DNA from: Liolophura sinensis
Lineage: Eukaryota > Mollusca > Polyplacophora > Chitonida > Chitonidae
NCBI RefSeq assembly: GCF_032854445.1
Contig: NC_088300.1
Location: 26,953,608 to 27,017,607 of the forward strand
DNA length: 64,000 nucleotides
Reading direction: 5' to 3'
Below the pieces are notes generated by a model. The model made no database searches. It had not been told where the DNA came from and was given only the letters and a program-made list of their open reading frames with translations. Of the stretch, positions 24,955-64,000 are shown piece by piece; the stretch's first letter is position 1, and every line of letters starts with the position of its first letter. The translations under genes and the position numbers were made by a program.

Positions 24955-26569
24955 GTAAGAATCTTACAAACCACGGAAAACGAAAATTATGACGCCTCAT
25001 AAACCAGATAAAATATACCTCATTCAGCGTTGCCGGCGCCTCAGATAATACGTGGGTAGACGGTGGCGCTTAGTAAGACGGTGGGGAATGGAGCTGCTGG
25101 CTCCTTCCAAGAGGCTCGGTGCCTTGGTTTTTCCTGAGTGTGTATGTAAGAGAGTAAACAGGCGAGCATACCCCGACTGTACATCCATGCCTGTCTGTGG
25201 ACACCTAGCTAAGCTGGTTTGCTGGTAATGTGTAACACGTGTTTTGCGGGTCCGCATGCAGCCAATCTGTTTCTCCCCATGCCCAGCCTCCAGTTTCAGC
25301 CATGCCACTCATCTATAATACACATCTGGCTTTAGGTAACCCACGGAATCTGCTGACCTGTTTTTATGTTAACTCTCATTGGAGGAATTTAGGTATTTGT
25401 GTGTAAACAAAATGTCACTAATTGTTCGGGCGATGTACGCGAAATATGTACATATAAGCCTATGTAGTTTGATAAGTACAATTCTTAAAAGAGTGGTTGT
25501 TTTGTTTGGTGTAGTCTAAGTCTAGAAAGTCTCTTCTTATTCATGTAGACCATTGAGAAAAACAAGAGCACAAGGCGAATATTGCTTGCTAATTGAACTT
25601 TATTTGCTCGAATGCCACAAAGATGTCTTTTTGTAGGATATAGCTATTATTATGAAATATTATACAACATATAGAGAATAAAATCTGAGCAGCGACGACA
25701 GTGACAGTGATGGAAAATGGTCACGTGTCAGATTACCTCAGTTAGAGTTTTATACAACTGTTCATATAAATATTTAAAAAGCAGGAACTTACATAAGCCC
25801 TAAAACATGCCCGAAGAATTAGGTAAAAAAAGTACAGTGATGGTACTAGACATCACTACTCAATCAATACTCAAAACGCTATGTTGTCATGTCATCAAAA
25901 ATCAATAAAAATTAGTATCGACATTTACAGCGCTGCCTCAGTGTAACGTCATGCATACAGAAGATACCGGCATGGTGTCACTTCAGATAGTGATCAGTTC
26001 AACTTGCATTACCCTTTCCCTTCTGCTCAGCGCCACACCATAGAAGCACAGAGATTTCGAATTTTAAAGTTTTAACTAGGATAACTGCCTCTGACTTGAA
26101 CCTCGTTATTAAAGGAGAAGAAAACTTAAAATCATGATACTATAGGCTGAAAAGAGCACATTTTTTTCTTTCTGGTGGTGCCTGCTGCATAATTTTGCGT
26201 TTTTTACTTGCCATACACGTAAAGCCTGAAAACGGCAAAGCTGGCAATTTCCCTCCTAACACAGAAGACACCAGGACTAGTTCTTAGGAAAATTGAAGTC
26301 GCCCACTGCGGATTTTGGCGCTGATTTTATTTATAAGTAATCAACTTGAGGTACATTTGAGATTTTTTTATGGCATGCACCTGCGAGAAAATGCAGGTTT
26401 CAGTGGTATTTGTTTGATATTTAACTTTTCTTCTCCTTTAAACGCACGAGATGGACGCTCAAGATGAGGTGTATCTCAGCGGAGCATTAATGTTAATTGT
26501 TCATACCACCGAAATAAAACAGCTGTGATGTGCGTTGTTATGTATTGCCCATTTTCAACCCATATTTGT

Positions 26570-26770
26570 TTTACACCGTAATCAAGAATATTTCTCCTAT
26601 ACGACGAAGTCCAACATTATGGTGGGAGGAATCCGGGCAGAGCCCGGGGGAAACCCACAATCATCCGCAGGTTGCTGTCAGAGCTCCCCATGTACGACCG
26701 GAGAGGAAGCCAGCATTAGCTGGGCTTGAACTCACAGCCGCCGCATTTCATGGTCAGATTTCTGGGTCAT
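26570..26770 (-). mobile_element. SINE, family 1, partial
   Basis: Core plus part of the tRNA-like head, minus orientation, inside intron 1 of the secreted protein gene. Confidence 0.8.
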
Positions 26771-26900
26771 ATTTAGTTTAGAGAAAAGATCGACAGGGAG
26801 TTTGAGATGAAGATGTGGCGTTTGTATTTTTATATCCTTATCGAAGCCTGTTAATTTGTATTTTACAAGTAGTAATCGAATCATGTACTTATGCTTGTAG

Positions 26901-27024
26901 AATTCGGCACGATCGTTCGCTACTGCGAGTGGCGGGGGATGCCTATCTTACCGGGTAGTGTACTCTACGACAAGGAAAGTTGTCTGAAGGTGTCTTGTTC
27001 CGAATTTGGCCTGAAAGCTTGCGG
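26901..27024 (+). CDS. Secreted cysteine-rich protein, exon 2
   Basis: 124 nt between acceptor CTTGTAG and donor GTATGT: two bases, 40 codons, two bases. It encodes residues 33-73 with cysteines at 41, 60, 65 and 73, including YCEWRGMPILPGSVLYDKES. The C-x3-G-x2-I-x2-G, then C-x4-C pattern resembles single von Willebrand factor C (SVWC) proteins, which in arthropods are small secreted immune- or stress-related factors. The similarity is by eye and tentative. Confidence 0.78.
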
Positions 27025-27573
27025 GTATGTACCAAACAAATCAGATGTGTTTTGATGAAGTTTTTCTACCCCGTAAAAGAACTTCAGCAATGACAGCTAA
27101 CACGTCACTGCGTCAATTTCAACATTTTAACGCACACACACAAACACGCACATACATGGGCATGATCGTGGTGTGCGATTGATGAATCAGGACACAACGC
27201 TGACATTCGCTCGATGTATTCACAGCGTAGAAAATTTTGAAAGCGTGCACGTCGTTAACTGAAAACACGTTTTCTCAACATTTATCTTTACACGCATGCA
27301 TTCAAAGGTGGATGACGGGAGGTATATAAATAAATAATGGTAGGAGAAAGATAAAAACGGTAAAATTTGAATAATACAACTGTATGAGAAATCTTCTTTG
27401 AACTTTATTTGTGTTTCGAATTAGAGCTCTGATCTAAGAGTTTCAGTGATATTTAATATGTTTATGTACATGTTCTCTGTAGTATATGATTAGAAGTCCG
27501 ATAACAGGTTAGAAGTCCGATAACACATCCGTTTCCAAAAGCAGTCTACATGAAATTTATAATTTGTTGACAG

Positions 27574-27697
27574 ATTCGGTATTAACACAGGCACGATGAG
27601 AGGTCCGGTTGGATGTAGGGCCGTGTCCGACGGTTGTCAGGTCAGATTCATCCGCGCAGATGACCCTACGCAGCAGTGCCAGTTACCAGACAAGTGA
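27574..27697 (+). CDS. Secreted cysteine-rich protein, exon 3 and stop
   Basis: 124 nt after TTGACAG: one base completes Gly, then 40 codons and TGA at 27695. It encodes residues 74-114 with cysteines at 88, 95 and 109. With Cys22, just after a possible signal cleavage site, the mature protein would have eight cysteines, enough for four disulfides. An AATAAA lies 164 bp downstream. Exons 2 and 3 have the same length, and each starts with a Phe-Gly pair just after the junction codon. Confidence 0.78.
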
Positions 27698-27860
27698 CCA
27701 AAGTTCAGAGAGAAGGAACTACTTGAACTATATGCTATTGAACTATTTAAGGAAAAGGTTTTATGCAGAAATCTTGTTACCACCAATGTGCAATTATTTT
27801 GGATCATCTTCTTTTGTGTGATTATGAACACATATTCATGTATTTCATAGAATCAATTCA

Positions 27861-27866
27861 AATAAA
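27861..27866 (+). promoter_or_regulatory. Possible polyadenylation signal of the secreted protein gene
   Basis: AATAAA 164 bp after the stop codon, in AT-rich sequence: a normal spacing for a short 3' UTR. Confidence 0.5.
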
Positions 27867-28889
27867 AATTTGTCACATTTTCACCTAAAGAAAATATGCG
27901 TTATAATAAATCTGTTAAAGGAAATCCTTAGCTATTAAATGTTATACAGATGTTTTGGTAAGAGCTAATGCATAACATTAAGGGATAAAAGGATTAAGGG
28001 ATTCATGAAAAGAACTTTAGAACAAAGATCCCGGTTCTAATAATCCCTCTATTTTATTTATATTTTCCGCCAGGGGCCGGAAATTTTCTGAAATGATGTC
28101 ATCTGTTAACTTACTGAGAATCCGGTAACAGCTTAGCATCCTCTAGTTCGGGCTTTTCTTCTCACATTTTATTTAAACAATTAGCTCAAGTTAATTAACA
28201 CATAATTTAGCATACAATATAACATGTAACATAACATGTCACATATTGTATGTTACATAACGTAATATAAGGTCGGTGTAAATAACGGCACACACAATAC
28301 ACGGTATACAGTATACAGTACCACAGGTATCGTGACATCCTGACATGGCGCCAGCAAATTGGGGAATAGTTTGCCAATGATGAAGTCTTAGGCCTGTCTG
28401 CCGGATTGAACCCGGGTGTCTGATAACCGTATGATTGTAGTGTGGGTGTTTCTAACTGATTCAAGTAATTGCTTATATGCATGCAAATTTAGAACTCTTG
28501 CCTTCACTGAATGGCTTTACCTTTCAAGTGCTGGACCACGGCGAATGCAGGGCCGTTGATGAGATCGAATGCCAGCACTCGTTGTTTCCGCTTTGGCGTT
28601 TAGTCAGGAGTTTGTGTACACGGTAGTCAGAAGTAGACCTATACACGGTAAAAGGAGGCGCTTTACTCCGGGGTATTCCGGTTTCCTACACCCATAAACA
28701 TGACTCCACTGAAATGAAATTGAGAGTTACACTCTGTATTGTAGAAAAACACTGATATAACAAGATAACATTGGCAGTTGAATATAGGCTGATACTGATG
28801 GCTGTTAAAATAAAGGCTGATCATGTTGGCCGTGCAATAAAGGTTGTCATCAAAGAGTACAATGAATATGTTTCATTGTTTCATGCATC

Positions 28890-29032
28890 AGATTTATTTA
28901 TTTATTTATTTGATTGGTGTTTTACTCCGTACTCAAGAATATTTCAGTTATACGGCGGCAAGCATTATGGTGGGTGGAAACCGGGCAGAGCCCGGGGGAA
29001 ACCCACGACCATCCGCAGGTTGCTGTCAGACC
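28890..29032 (-). mobile_element. SINE, family 1, head-truncated
   Basis: ATTT-repeat tail, then GATTGGTGTTTTACTCCGTA and the GGGTGGAAACCGGGCAGAGC core, ending at CAGACCTT. The tRNA-like part is missing. Confidence 0.8.
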
Positions 29033-32000
29033 TTCAAAATAATGAAAGAAGTGTTTTAAAAGAGTTTAATGCAATGTGTTTATATGCAATGTCACTTATA
29101 GGTGTTTTTTTTACAACAGAGATATAATATGGCATCACTTGAATTAAAGTGGAGTAAGGGTGTGTAGAAATGTTTAACGTATTAAAGTTTGTTCTGGTTG
29201 ATAATGGCAAAGCTGTTAGAGAAGCTACAATACAACATTTGTCTATAATGTGTCGCGTATGTTTTCCTTGTGTGGATGGTATTTACACAGCAATTTGAAG
29301 GTCACACCACACATGTTTTACACTTGTTCCTCAGCTTGGCATTACGACTTCAAAGTGTGTGACCCATTAGCCGCCATCTTAATGACGTCACGTGGTCCCG
29401 ATCGTTCCGCGAGAGAAGCCGCGCAGCCGGTGATTAACATCATGTGGTATCAACTAGAGAAGTTATTTTGTCATCTGAAACAGTTGATTTTCGCAAAAAC
29501 AATACATTTTTGTGCCAAAAATATAAGTCGTACTATTTTTAACAAACCCCTCGCAGTCTTGATTTTGGAAGGCAACTTTGATAAAATAGCCTTATCTGAA
29601 GCCGTTTTAAATACATCGCTTTCAAAAATATGATACCAATCTTTCTCACCAGATCATTCATAACATCTGTATTTACTCACCAGTTACCAAACAAAGCAAA
29701 CGATAAATACAAGCTTGTATAGGTCGTAAAGTGATCCATTTATTTACTAAATGAACGACACAGTATATTAATTTACTAGTTGGAAAATAAGCGATTTGAC
29801 TGCTACGCAGTATTTGCAAAGTCTTAGTACCAAACCACATCCACATACACATTCGTTCAAAACAATTGTTTACAAGCTGCCCAGCAAACATTCTCACATC
29901 TGGAAATAATCCAATCAATAAAACTGTACTTACCCGAATTCTATCCAATCAAAACACTTGTTAGTAACGAATGCTGGGCGTCGCTGGGTTTTCTCAAGGA
30001 AAGGTTGTTGTATTACGAACGAGATCTGCTTAACCTTATCAAGCACTGATGTGGAATGTCGATCTAGTTTTGTTTGTAGCCATCACTGTCTTGGTGATCA
30101 GAATACTGCGTCACTAGAAACAAAGAACAACCCTCCACATGGTTGAGACTCAACCATATACGGTGGGTGGGGGAGAAAGTGGGTTGGGGTGTAAGTCTGA
30201 AAGAGTACTTAATATACAAAGGAGTATATTGGTCATAAATCTATGTCTTTGGCCCAAATAAAGCATTGTAACCATGAAACAAAGAGCTGTCTTAAGCTTC
30301 CAGTCATTTTGATAAGACATGATCGTTGTTAAGGTCGCACTAAGTTAAATACAATTCAACTTTTTAAAACCGATCTCAGTTTTTGAAGATGTCAACGTCA
30401 CAAAATATCAAAAAATAAATGATTGGAATTTCGTGTAATTTGTAGCGGGAGTAGAATACACGTCTTTTTAATGAAGTTAATTCTGCAAATATGTTTCTCA
30501 ACACAAGGTTCAGTTTTTCATAAATCCTATAAGTTCAAATTTTACATTCAAAATTAAAATTTTGTCACATTCTACAATGTCCACGCTAGTAGGAGTAACA
30601 AAATAATTCGTTGGTAGTGAGCGATGAAGTTTTCAAGTGAAACAAAAACAGGATCATAAGAAATACAATTTACTATTCCACATGTACTTATGCCCATGTG
30701 TTAACTGAATATATAATGTCGTAGCTCTCTGCATTGATATGGGAAAGAATTAACAAAATGATAGCAGTCAAGTAGAGTTGTTTCCCTTGTTACCGCACGA
30801 GATTAACAAGACCAATAGGATAATGATACCAAGAGAATATCGCCTAACTCTTATCCTGGTTTGTTCACTGTATATATGTAAAAAAAATACGCCGAGTAAA
30901 AATATCCTTTATCCCAAGGTCCCCTATCTTAATTTGCGCTAGTATTTACACTTTTTCAAATAAGTGTGATGCAGGTGTGGAATATATCATATTATTTGGC
31001 GAAATCTCATTTTTGGCGTCTGAAACCATTCCAAGCAGTTTGAGCAGCTATGCATGCCTTTTTTTCTTTCTAACTATCTGTAAAATGACAAACTCAACTG
31101 CCAAAACTGCCTTTCGTTTGTGGCCCACAACACCTTGTGTATTTCGCTGGGTTGTCTGGCTGAGAATTACAGTGCTATAGTCTATTTCTTTTAGCCAGTC
31201 GCCTATTTTCAGCCGTCTGTAAAAGTTTTGGTATAACATAATCCTACAAATGAATTGTATTTTGTCTCTAGTTGATGATCTAGCGACAACATGGCTTGGG
31301 AGTTCGATATTAACAAATTTTATGATAAAATGCTGGCCGCCGTCGTTTGGGTGAAGTATTCTTGAATACGGCGTGAAACACCAATCAAATAAATAAGTAA
31401 ATATTATCAGGAAACCAATGAGGTCTATTCGTAGAGACATTAGTGTAGGCTGCAAGTGCAACTACGTGGCGGTGTTTTTCAAGTGGTTGGGTTGCAGCTG
31501 TAGTATAATAGATAACTAACTCTCAACGCGCATGATTCAACAAGCCTTTTCTGTTCGCATATTTATAACGTTACTCGATGTAGACTCAATAACGAGGATG
31601 CACGCCATGGATGCATGGATATTAGTAGTCTTTATTTTGGTGCCCAGTGATATATGTTAACACCATCCTTTTATCTTGAACCACAGTCCAATATGAATCA
31701 GTATGTTCTGTATCAATATCCATATCAGTGTCCGTGTCAGACTGACTGAAAGCAAGAGACAAGACAAGTTTTAGAATTTAACCTGCACGCTGATATACAA
31801 TTGAACAATTTACATGGAGTTATCTCCCTTCACTGGTACCTATCGCTGTCAGAGTACATTTCCGCATTTAACGTTGACACACAAAGGTCATAAGAACATT
31901 CATAAAAAAATTAGCCACAAAATATGGTGGGTATCAGATCAAACATTTTAAATATTTGACCGTTTTGGCAGACCTCTGTTATCCACGGAATGAGACTGAA

Positions 32001-32267
32001 AATGTTAGAGGCCGACAGCGTGCTTCTCGCACACAATTATCATGTCTGCTCTATCTGGGTTCAACTAAACGCTGAAGAGAAACTATATCGAAAACGGACA
32101 AATATACACGAGACCATTACAGGCGGCAAAGTTTGACCACTACACTCGGAAACAAGCTTAAAAATATATCATTATGAACATTATTTTATATACAATAAAA
32201 TGGACGTCCAACATATAGATGTCTACACCTTGTGGTGTTACGTCTCACCTACGACAGGCATGTTTGG
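29033..32267. other. No gene recognised
   Basis: A frame of 127 codons at 29250-29633 shows no domain, and it overlaps a TGACGTCACGTGG site near 29384. The rest is unassigned apart from the SINE tail at 31330. Confidence 0.45.
31330..31402 (+). mobile_element. SINE, family 1, 3' end only
   Basis: ATGCTGGCCGCCGTCG through CACCAATCAAATAAATAAG, the 3' end of the family in plus orientation. Confidence 0.75.
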
Positions 32268-32612
32268 GTGTGAGTTAGTGAGTAAATCCTTGGAGTTTAA
32301 CATCGTACCTAACAATTTTTCAGTTACATGACGACGATGGAGCCCTTAGAGTGCATGTAATGTGCCTCCTTGTTTCAGGACAGATCTTTTATCTAGTGCT
32401 GCTTCACTGAAACGACATACCGAATGCAAATAAGTCGCCAAGTCCTAGCCAGTGATAAGGGTCGACCAGTCGTTGTATTATCCCATTATTGCTGAACGCC
32501 AAGCGATGAAGCTACAATTTCCTCTTTTAAGGTCTTAGGTGTGACCCGACCTAGGATTGACCTTGGGTCTACCTCCTCCTTGATATACCAACTGTGCCAT
32601 CGGGGCCGGTCT
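32268..32612 (-). mobile_element. tRNA-derived SINE, family 2
   Basis: Plus-strand end CCAACTGTGCCATCGGGGCC is the complement of a tRNA-like head. The body includes TTTTTCAGTTACATGACGACG and TGCTGAACGCCAAGCGATG, shared with 32714-33004. Confidence 0.8.
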
Positions 32613-32713
32613 GTTTGGAATGAGTATGTGCGATCGACTTTATACACCTACTTGAATATAGGTGACAAGTTGAAAGAAACAGGCCATAATTCTTGTGACT
32701 CCCTAGCTGATTT

Positions 32714-33004
32714 GAGTGATTGCTTGGGGTTTAACGTCGTCCTTAATAATTTTCAAGTCATATGACGACGAAGGTCCTTAAAGTGCATGTAATGTGCATC
32801 ACTGAGACGACTTACCGAAGGCAAGTAAGTAGAGTCAGCCAGTCGTTGCACTACCCCCTTAATGCTGAACGCCAAGCGTCGAAGTTAGAACTTCCTCTTT
32901 TAAGGTTTTAGTTATGACCCGACCTAGGACCCGACCTAGGACCGACCCTGGATCTACCGCCTCCCGAAGCGGACGCCCTACCAACTGTGCTATCGGGCCG
33001 GTCC
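32714..33004 (-). mobile_element. tRNA-derived SINE, family 2
   Basis: Read on the minus strand it starts GGACCGGCCCGATAGCACAG, with A-box-like TAGCACAGTTGG, then a GGATCTACC-type region (duplicated CCGACCTAGGA on the plus strand). It shares the body of the copy at 32268. Confidence 0.82.
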
Positions 33005-36000
33005 TCTCTGATTTTCTTTCCCTGTCTCGCATTCATACATGTCACGTGTTCATACACGTTTCGTATTCATATGAGATAGCGAATATATGTATAAGTCTTG
33101 ATTAGGTCGTAAAGAGAAATAATTACAAGTCCAATAAATACTTTCACGTGTGAATAGCGACAACAATTCACAACTAGAGAAAGCAATATTCACTTATAAC
33201 TTGCGCCTGGATCCATTCTAGCCGAACAGAGTGTCACATTTGCGTGCCATATAACTAATATCATGTAAACGATCGCCGGACACATTGATGTGTAGCAAAG
33301 ATTTTATTTACAAAGAAATGTATTACACCATTTCATATGATATCTTTAGTTATAATAATACAGTGAAGTAATGATTGGGACACGGTAGTGCAGACCATCT
33401 ACACGTGACATGGAGACACCATCAAGCCAAGCGAGCAGAGGAGTCACGTGACCTGTAAGATCGAAGGGAAAGAGGGGAGGGGAAAAGTCAATAGATCTGC
33501 AATATACGTTGCGATAAAAGCGTTTTACACTATCTGCCAAATTCTGCTTGGTAAATTGAACGAGAGAATATTAACCTGACAGATCAAAATACGCCGACTG
33601 AGTTGAAAGATGTCTGTTGTTCTTTCATGAACCACTCTCCAACCAGGGTTGTGTCCATTAGAAAGCAGCTGTTATACCAGATATAAACAATATGCTATAC
33701 ATTTACACTCGGGACATGTCTTTCCCCATGTAACCTGTCATAGACCAACCCTGCGCGGAGAGAGCATCTGAGCGAGATTGCCGTCAGTCTGACGCCCACT
33801 AAATATCGCGTGATTTGTGCCACGTGACTCGTTTAAGATCACTTGATATATAAAGAAACGCTCAGAATAACGGCCTTCCAACCCATACGCTTGAAAGAAC
33901 ACAGCATTAGTATCGTTCCAGGTGACAAATTTCACCCATAACTCGTATTAGTGTGGTCTGAGCCAGGATATTCTTAGGACGATGTGAAGATAGACGAAAA
34001 AAGCTACTTTAAAAGTAGGTCAAGACGTCTTCTTCTTACAGTGGAGAGAGACAAGTGGTAAGTGACACCTACAATATCTATAAGATCACCAACGATTCGA
34101 AAAAAGTGCATCTACGAGAATTTAAAAGAGCGAGTATAACTCTTTCTAAAATTGGGAAAAGTTTACATTTCTCAGCGGAAAACACGTCTACATTTTCACA
34201 ATCGTAAGTCAGCATTTAGTCTAATCTACGGCAGAATATGCACGTCACGTGATTATAGAATTCATGCGTCACCAAATCTTGCCGTTACGTGATTATAGAG
34301 TTCATACGTCATCAAATCTTCACTTCGTTTAAACAGATCATCACAGTTATGCAATTTGATAAACAAAAGAAAAAAATACATAAACAAAGACGTGTTTTAT
34401 ATAAGTACTTGCATATATCTTTGAGAAAAGTTCACAGTAATGGTGAAACAAAATCAACCACCAAAGGGGTGGGTGATATGTATCCGGTGACAAGGGGGGA
34501 ATATGACACAGCCACCGTGCAGTTAGCGAGACAATTTAGTCACCGAAATGCATGGTTGACATTGATTCTGTCATCTGATGAAGACTGATAAAACCGTAGC
34601 CACGAAAAGAAAGAAGTATTTCTAACGTGAAGATACCGATTCAGATTGTTTTGGTAAATGTGGATACAAATCGCAATCATCAACTGGGAGGGTATACTCA
34701 CCTGAATCTTGGAATCACCTAGGACTTAATTTGAAGCCTACTTTGTGATATTTATGGTATACCCAATTAGCGGACACATTGCGCATTATCACACGGTGGG
34801 ACATATGAGTGGCAGATTTTATGTGGAAAGCAAGAAACACCGTGTGTAATGTGACGCGATGTGTGGTTTTTAACGGTTTATTTCTAACTAACTATAGGTA
34901 TTTTACCACATGTAGCTAGTATTTTATTTCGAAGGCAATTCCTTGTGCACAACAATCAGATCAGCTATGAACAATCAACTAAAAAACGCTTGCATTAATA
35001 AATGTCAGAAGAGGTGGTCAGAGGGATTTGTCCGCGGCCAATTGTCCCAAACTTCCACTAAGCTTTACAGTCTTTTGCACATCGTGGATGATACGACATC
35101 ATATCCACCTTCCGCTAAGCTACAGTTCAGTCCACTTGGTGACCACCTGACATTCACTTACGATTCCATCATTTACTTGCCTGCACCGATCTGCAGGAGT
35201 GGACTACAACCTCATCTACCCGTATGCTTTTATGTTTTACGGCCTTAACTAATCAGCCTGCACAAGAGATCATGCGGTTCAAATAAAAATCCCAGAAATA
35301 TCAAGCTAAGAGAGTTAAACCATTTCTAATGCATATTTTGTTTTCAGATTTGGCTAATTTTGGCTTTCTGCGCGGCTTTGTGATCGATGTATATGTCATG
35401 CATTGACTTCTACATTTCCGATCGCGTCACTGGAGGTTTACTATTACTACTCTCCTTGGGAAGGGTGGTGAGCGGGGGATACACCTTAACTTAAGGGAGA
35501 AGAAGCCGTTTCGACTATGGCCCAAGTTCTAACACCAATGTCGCAAATTGAGCCGTTTTAGAGAAGGCGCAAGTTTTGTCGGTATAACGGAAATCTAACG
35601 GTTCCTACAAGATAAAACGATGTGAAGGTTGGGCTAGTGACACCTCATTTCTAAAGAGTTACATTCTTGTTTTTGCCTTGTTTCGCAGCAGAATAAGGGG
35701 GAATGTCTGTAAAACATGTTGATGTTATGATGTAACCATACCCAGCCTCAGACCTGGACTATCACAGAAAGACAACTATAGATTGTAGGCAATACAAGCA
35801 AAAGCTGCAGCGTGTAACGGCCTGTTTGAAACACCGTATTTGTTATTTTGGCCCTTGATAATTCCATGGTTATCAAACACTCTATACGCTGTACGACAAA
35901 CAAGTCACTCGGATAAATATACACGTGGAAAATGATTGAAATTCCAAGGGTAGCATCCTCTCTCACGACAAGAGTGTTGTCGTATACATGTACATCCAGT

Positions 36001-36715
36001 GTCGGGACAGTCAGTGGTTGTTCGGTGGTTGTAGCTGCTACTCAGCATTGATGAATAAGCCATACAAATACAAGCATCTTGCTCGAATCACAGAGAATTG
36101 GATAGCCGTGGGAAGACTGGTATCACTATGTACCGACATGATCAATGCGATACTACTCAAAATCATAAACACTAAAAGCCTAACTGCTATAAGTCAAACC
36201 GGAAATGACAAGGCTAAAAAGTAACTTTCCGAAAGAAGTGAACAATATGTCACGTAAACAGCACGGCTACCATTGCATCCCGTATACAGAGAAAAAACAG
36301 TCACGTTACGCCATAAATAAATGATTAAAAATAGACATGCGTGCGAGAGAATAATGTAAATGAGCTTTATCAATGGCGATTTCATTGGCCACAACAGTGT
36401 CTAAGTAAAGCACGTATCACGTGGCATTGGTATCTCGTCGAATATGACCCCTACATCAGATGGGGGTAAATCCACACATTCATGTCCACGGCGAATTCAA
36501 CCCTTCTCAAGTTGAGTTCTTTTCCAATACATAAAATCTGTATTGTGTACTCTGCCACAGTAGCTTTTCCAATAACCAGATGCTTAGCAAATCACATTTA
36601 CATCCTTTTCACCAACCAAAAACAACAACGTCGTAAAATACACTTACGACAACTTCCTCACCGAGAGCTACCGCTACGAGAATATTTTTCGTGACATCAT
36701 CCGTCCGTAATCCAG
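33005..36715. other. No supported gene; region downstream of the sodium channel
   Basis: Several CACGTGA words (33438, 33822, 34241), a TATA-like GATATATAAAG near 33845, and a 40-bp direct repeat at about 34243-34320. Part may be alternative 3' UTR of the channel. Confidence 0.4.
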
Positions 36716-36721
36716 TTTATT
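36716..36721 (-). promoter_or_regulatory. Possible polyadenylation signal of the sodium channel
   Basis: AATAAA on the minus strand, 67 bp past the stop codon. It would give a very short 3' UTR; more distal signals are equally possible. Confidence 0.3.
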
Positions 36722-36788
36722 ACAGTGCACTTTCATTTAAACACTCCGACAGACTTGGACTGGGCACTCGGAATGCAAGCATTTCTTC

Positions 36789-63724
<26,936 letters not shown>

Positions 63725-63844
63725 CTGTAACACAAAGAAATGTATGTATTGTAGAAGTATTCATACAAAACAAATATACAGGTTAAAATACTTTACTTAT
63801 TCACTTTTTGTTCTTAGCCCTATGCACAGGAATTTTTCATTTTA

Positions 63845-63930
63845 ACGATGGCGGTCAGTTTTAAGGGCGGAGAAACCGGCGAGTTCGCGTAAAACACCGA
63901 CTGGGCAAGTTACCGACAAACACAGATACC
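63845..63930 (-). mobile_element. SINE fragment, family 3
   Basis: ATGGCGGTCAGTTTTAAGGG and AAACACCGACTGGGCAAGTT match the family 3 body in reverse. At the right window edge, upstream of the first channel exon seen. Confidence 0.55.
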
Positions 63931-64000
63931 TACACCGTACTGGTGGAAGACAACTGGTCTTTAATGAAAAATAGACACACAAGGCCAAGGATTTTCCGAG

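Noticed and set aside
29250-29633. 127-codon plus-strand frame
   Set aside because: No domain, low-information composition, and overlap with CRE/E-box-like repeat sequence.
32914-33105. Short Arg/Pro-rich coding frame
   Set aside because: Runs through the tRNA-like head and duplicated motif of a SINE.

Overview
This is animal nuclear DNA: AT-rich, intron-rich and crowded with tandem repeats, tRNA-derived SINEs and small inverted-repeat transposons. The best-supported gene is a para/SCN-type voltage-gated sodium channel. The channel type and the SINE families suggest a lophotrochozoan, most likely a mollusc. That placement is an inference from family resemblance, not a database match.

The right 42% (36789-63724, minus strand) holds the 3' 23 coding exons of the sodium channel alpha subunit. 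They run from domain I S2-S3 to the stop codon and encode about 1,785 residues. All 22 introns inside the window are GT-AG and every exon junction keeps the reading frame. The four selectivity residues are Asp (60.5 kb), Glu (50.6 kb), Lys (43.2 kb) and Ala (37.6 kb), the DEKA signature of Nav1 channels. The III-IV linker carries an MFM inactivation motif and the C-terminus an IQ-type motif. The N-terminus and domain I S1 lie beyond position 64000. The introns contain SINEs, an inverted-repeat element, minisatellites with 37-, 50- and 71-bp units, a 98-bp TA run, and a 199-bp duplication that copies one exon's splice acceptor.

The left 36 kb is mostly non-coding. It contains one small gene that open-frame length alone would miss: three exons on the plus strand (24858-24954, 26901-27024, 27574-27697). 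Together they encode a 114-residue secreted, cysteine-rich protein that loosely resembles single von Willebrand factor C domain proteins. Just upstream lies a 3.35-kb interval (21297-24648) bounded by two 454-bp direct repeats about 98.5% identical. The repeats have inverted ends, and the whole interval is flanked by the 5-bp direct repeat ATCTT, so it looks like a single insertion of a non-autonomous element. It ends 209 bp before the small gene's start codon.

Other left-side features are a TTAA-flanked inverted-repeat element (561-1125), large minisatellites with 96-bp (3.87-4.46 kb) and 48-bp (6.0-7.4 kb) units, a 36-bp repeat (15.5 kb), and many SINE copies from at least four families. 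Most other open frames are repeat artefacts or have no visible coding character.
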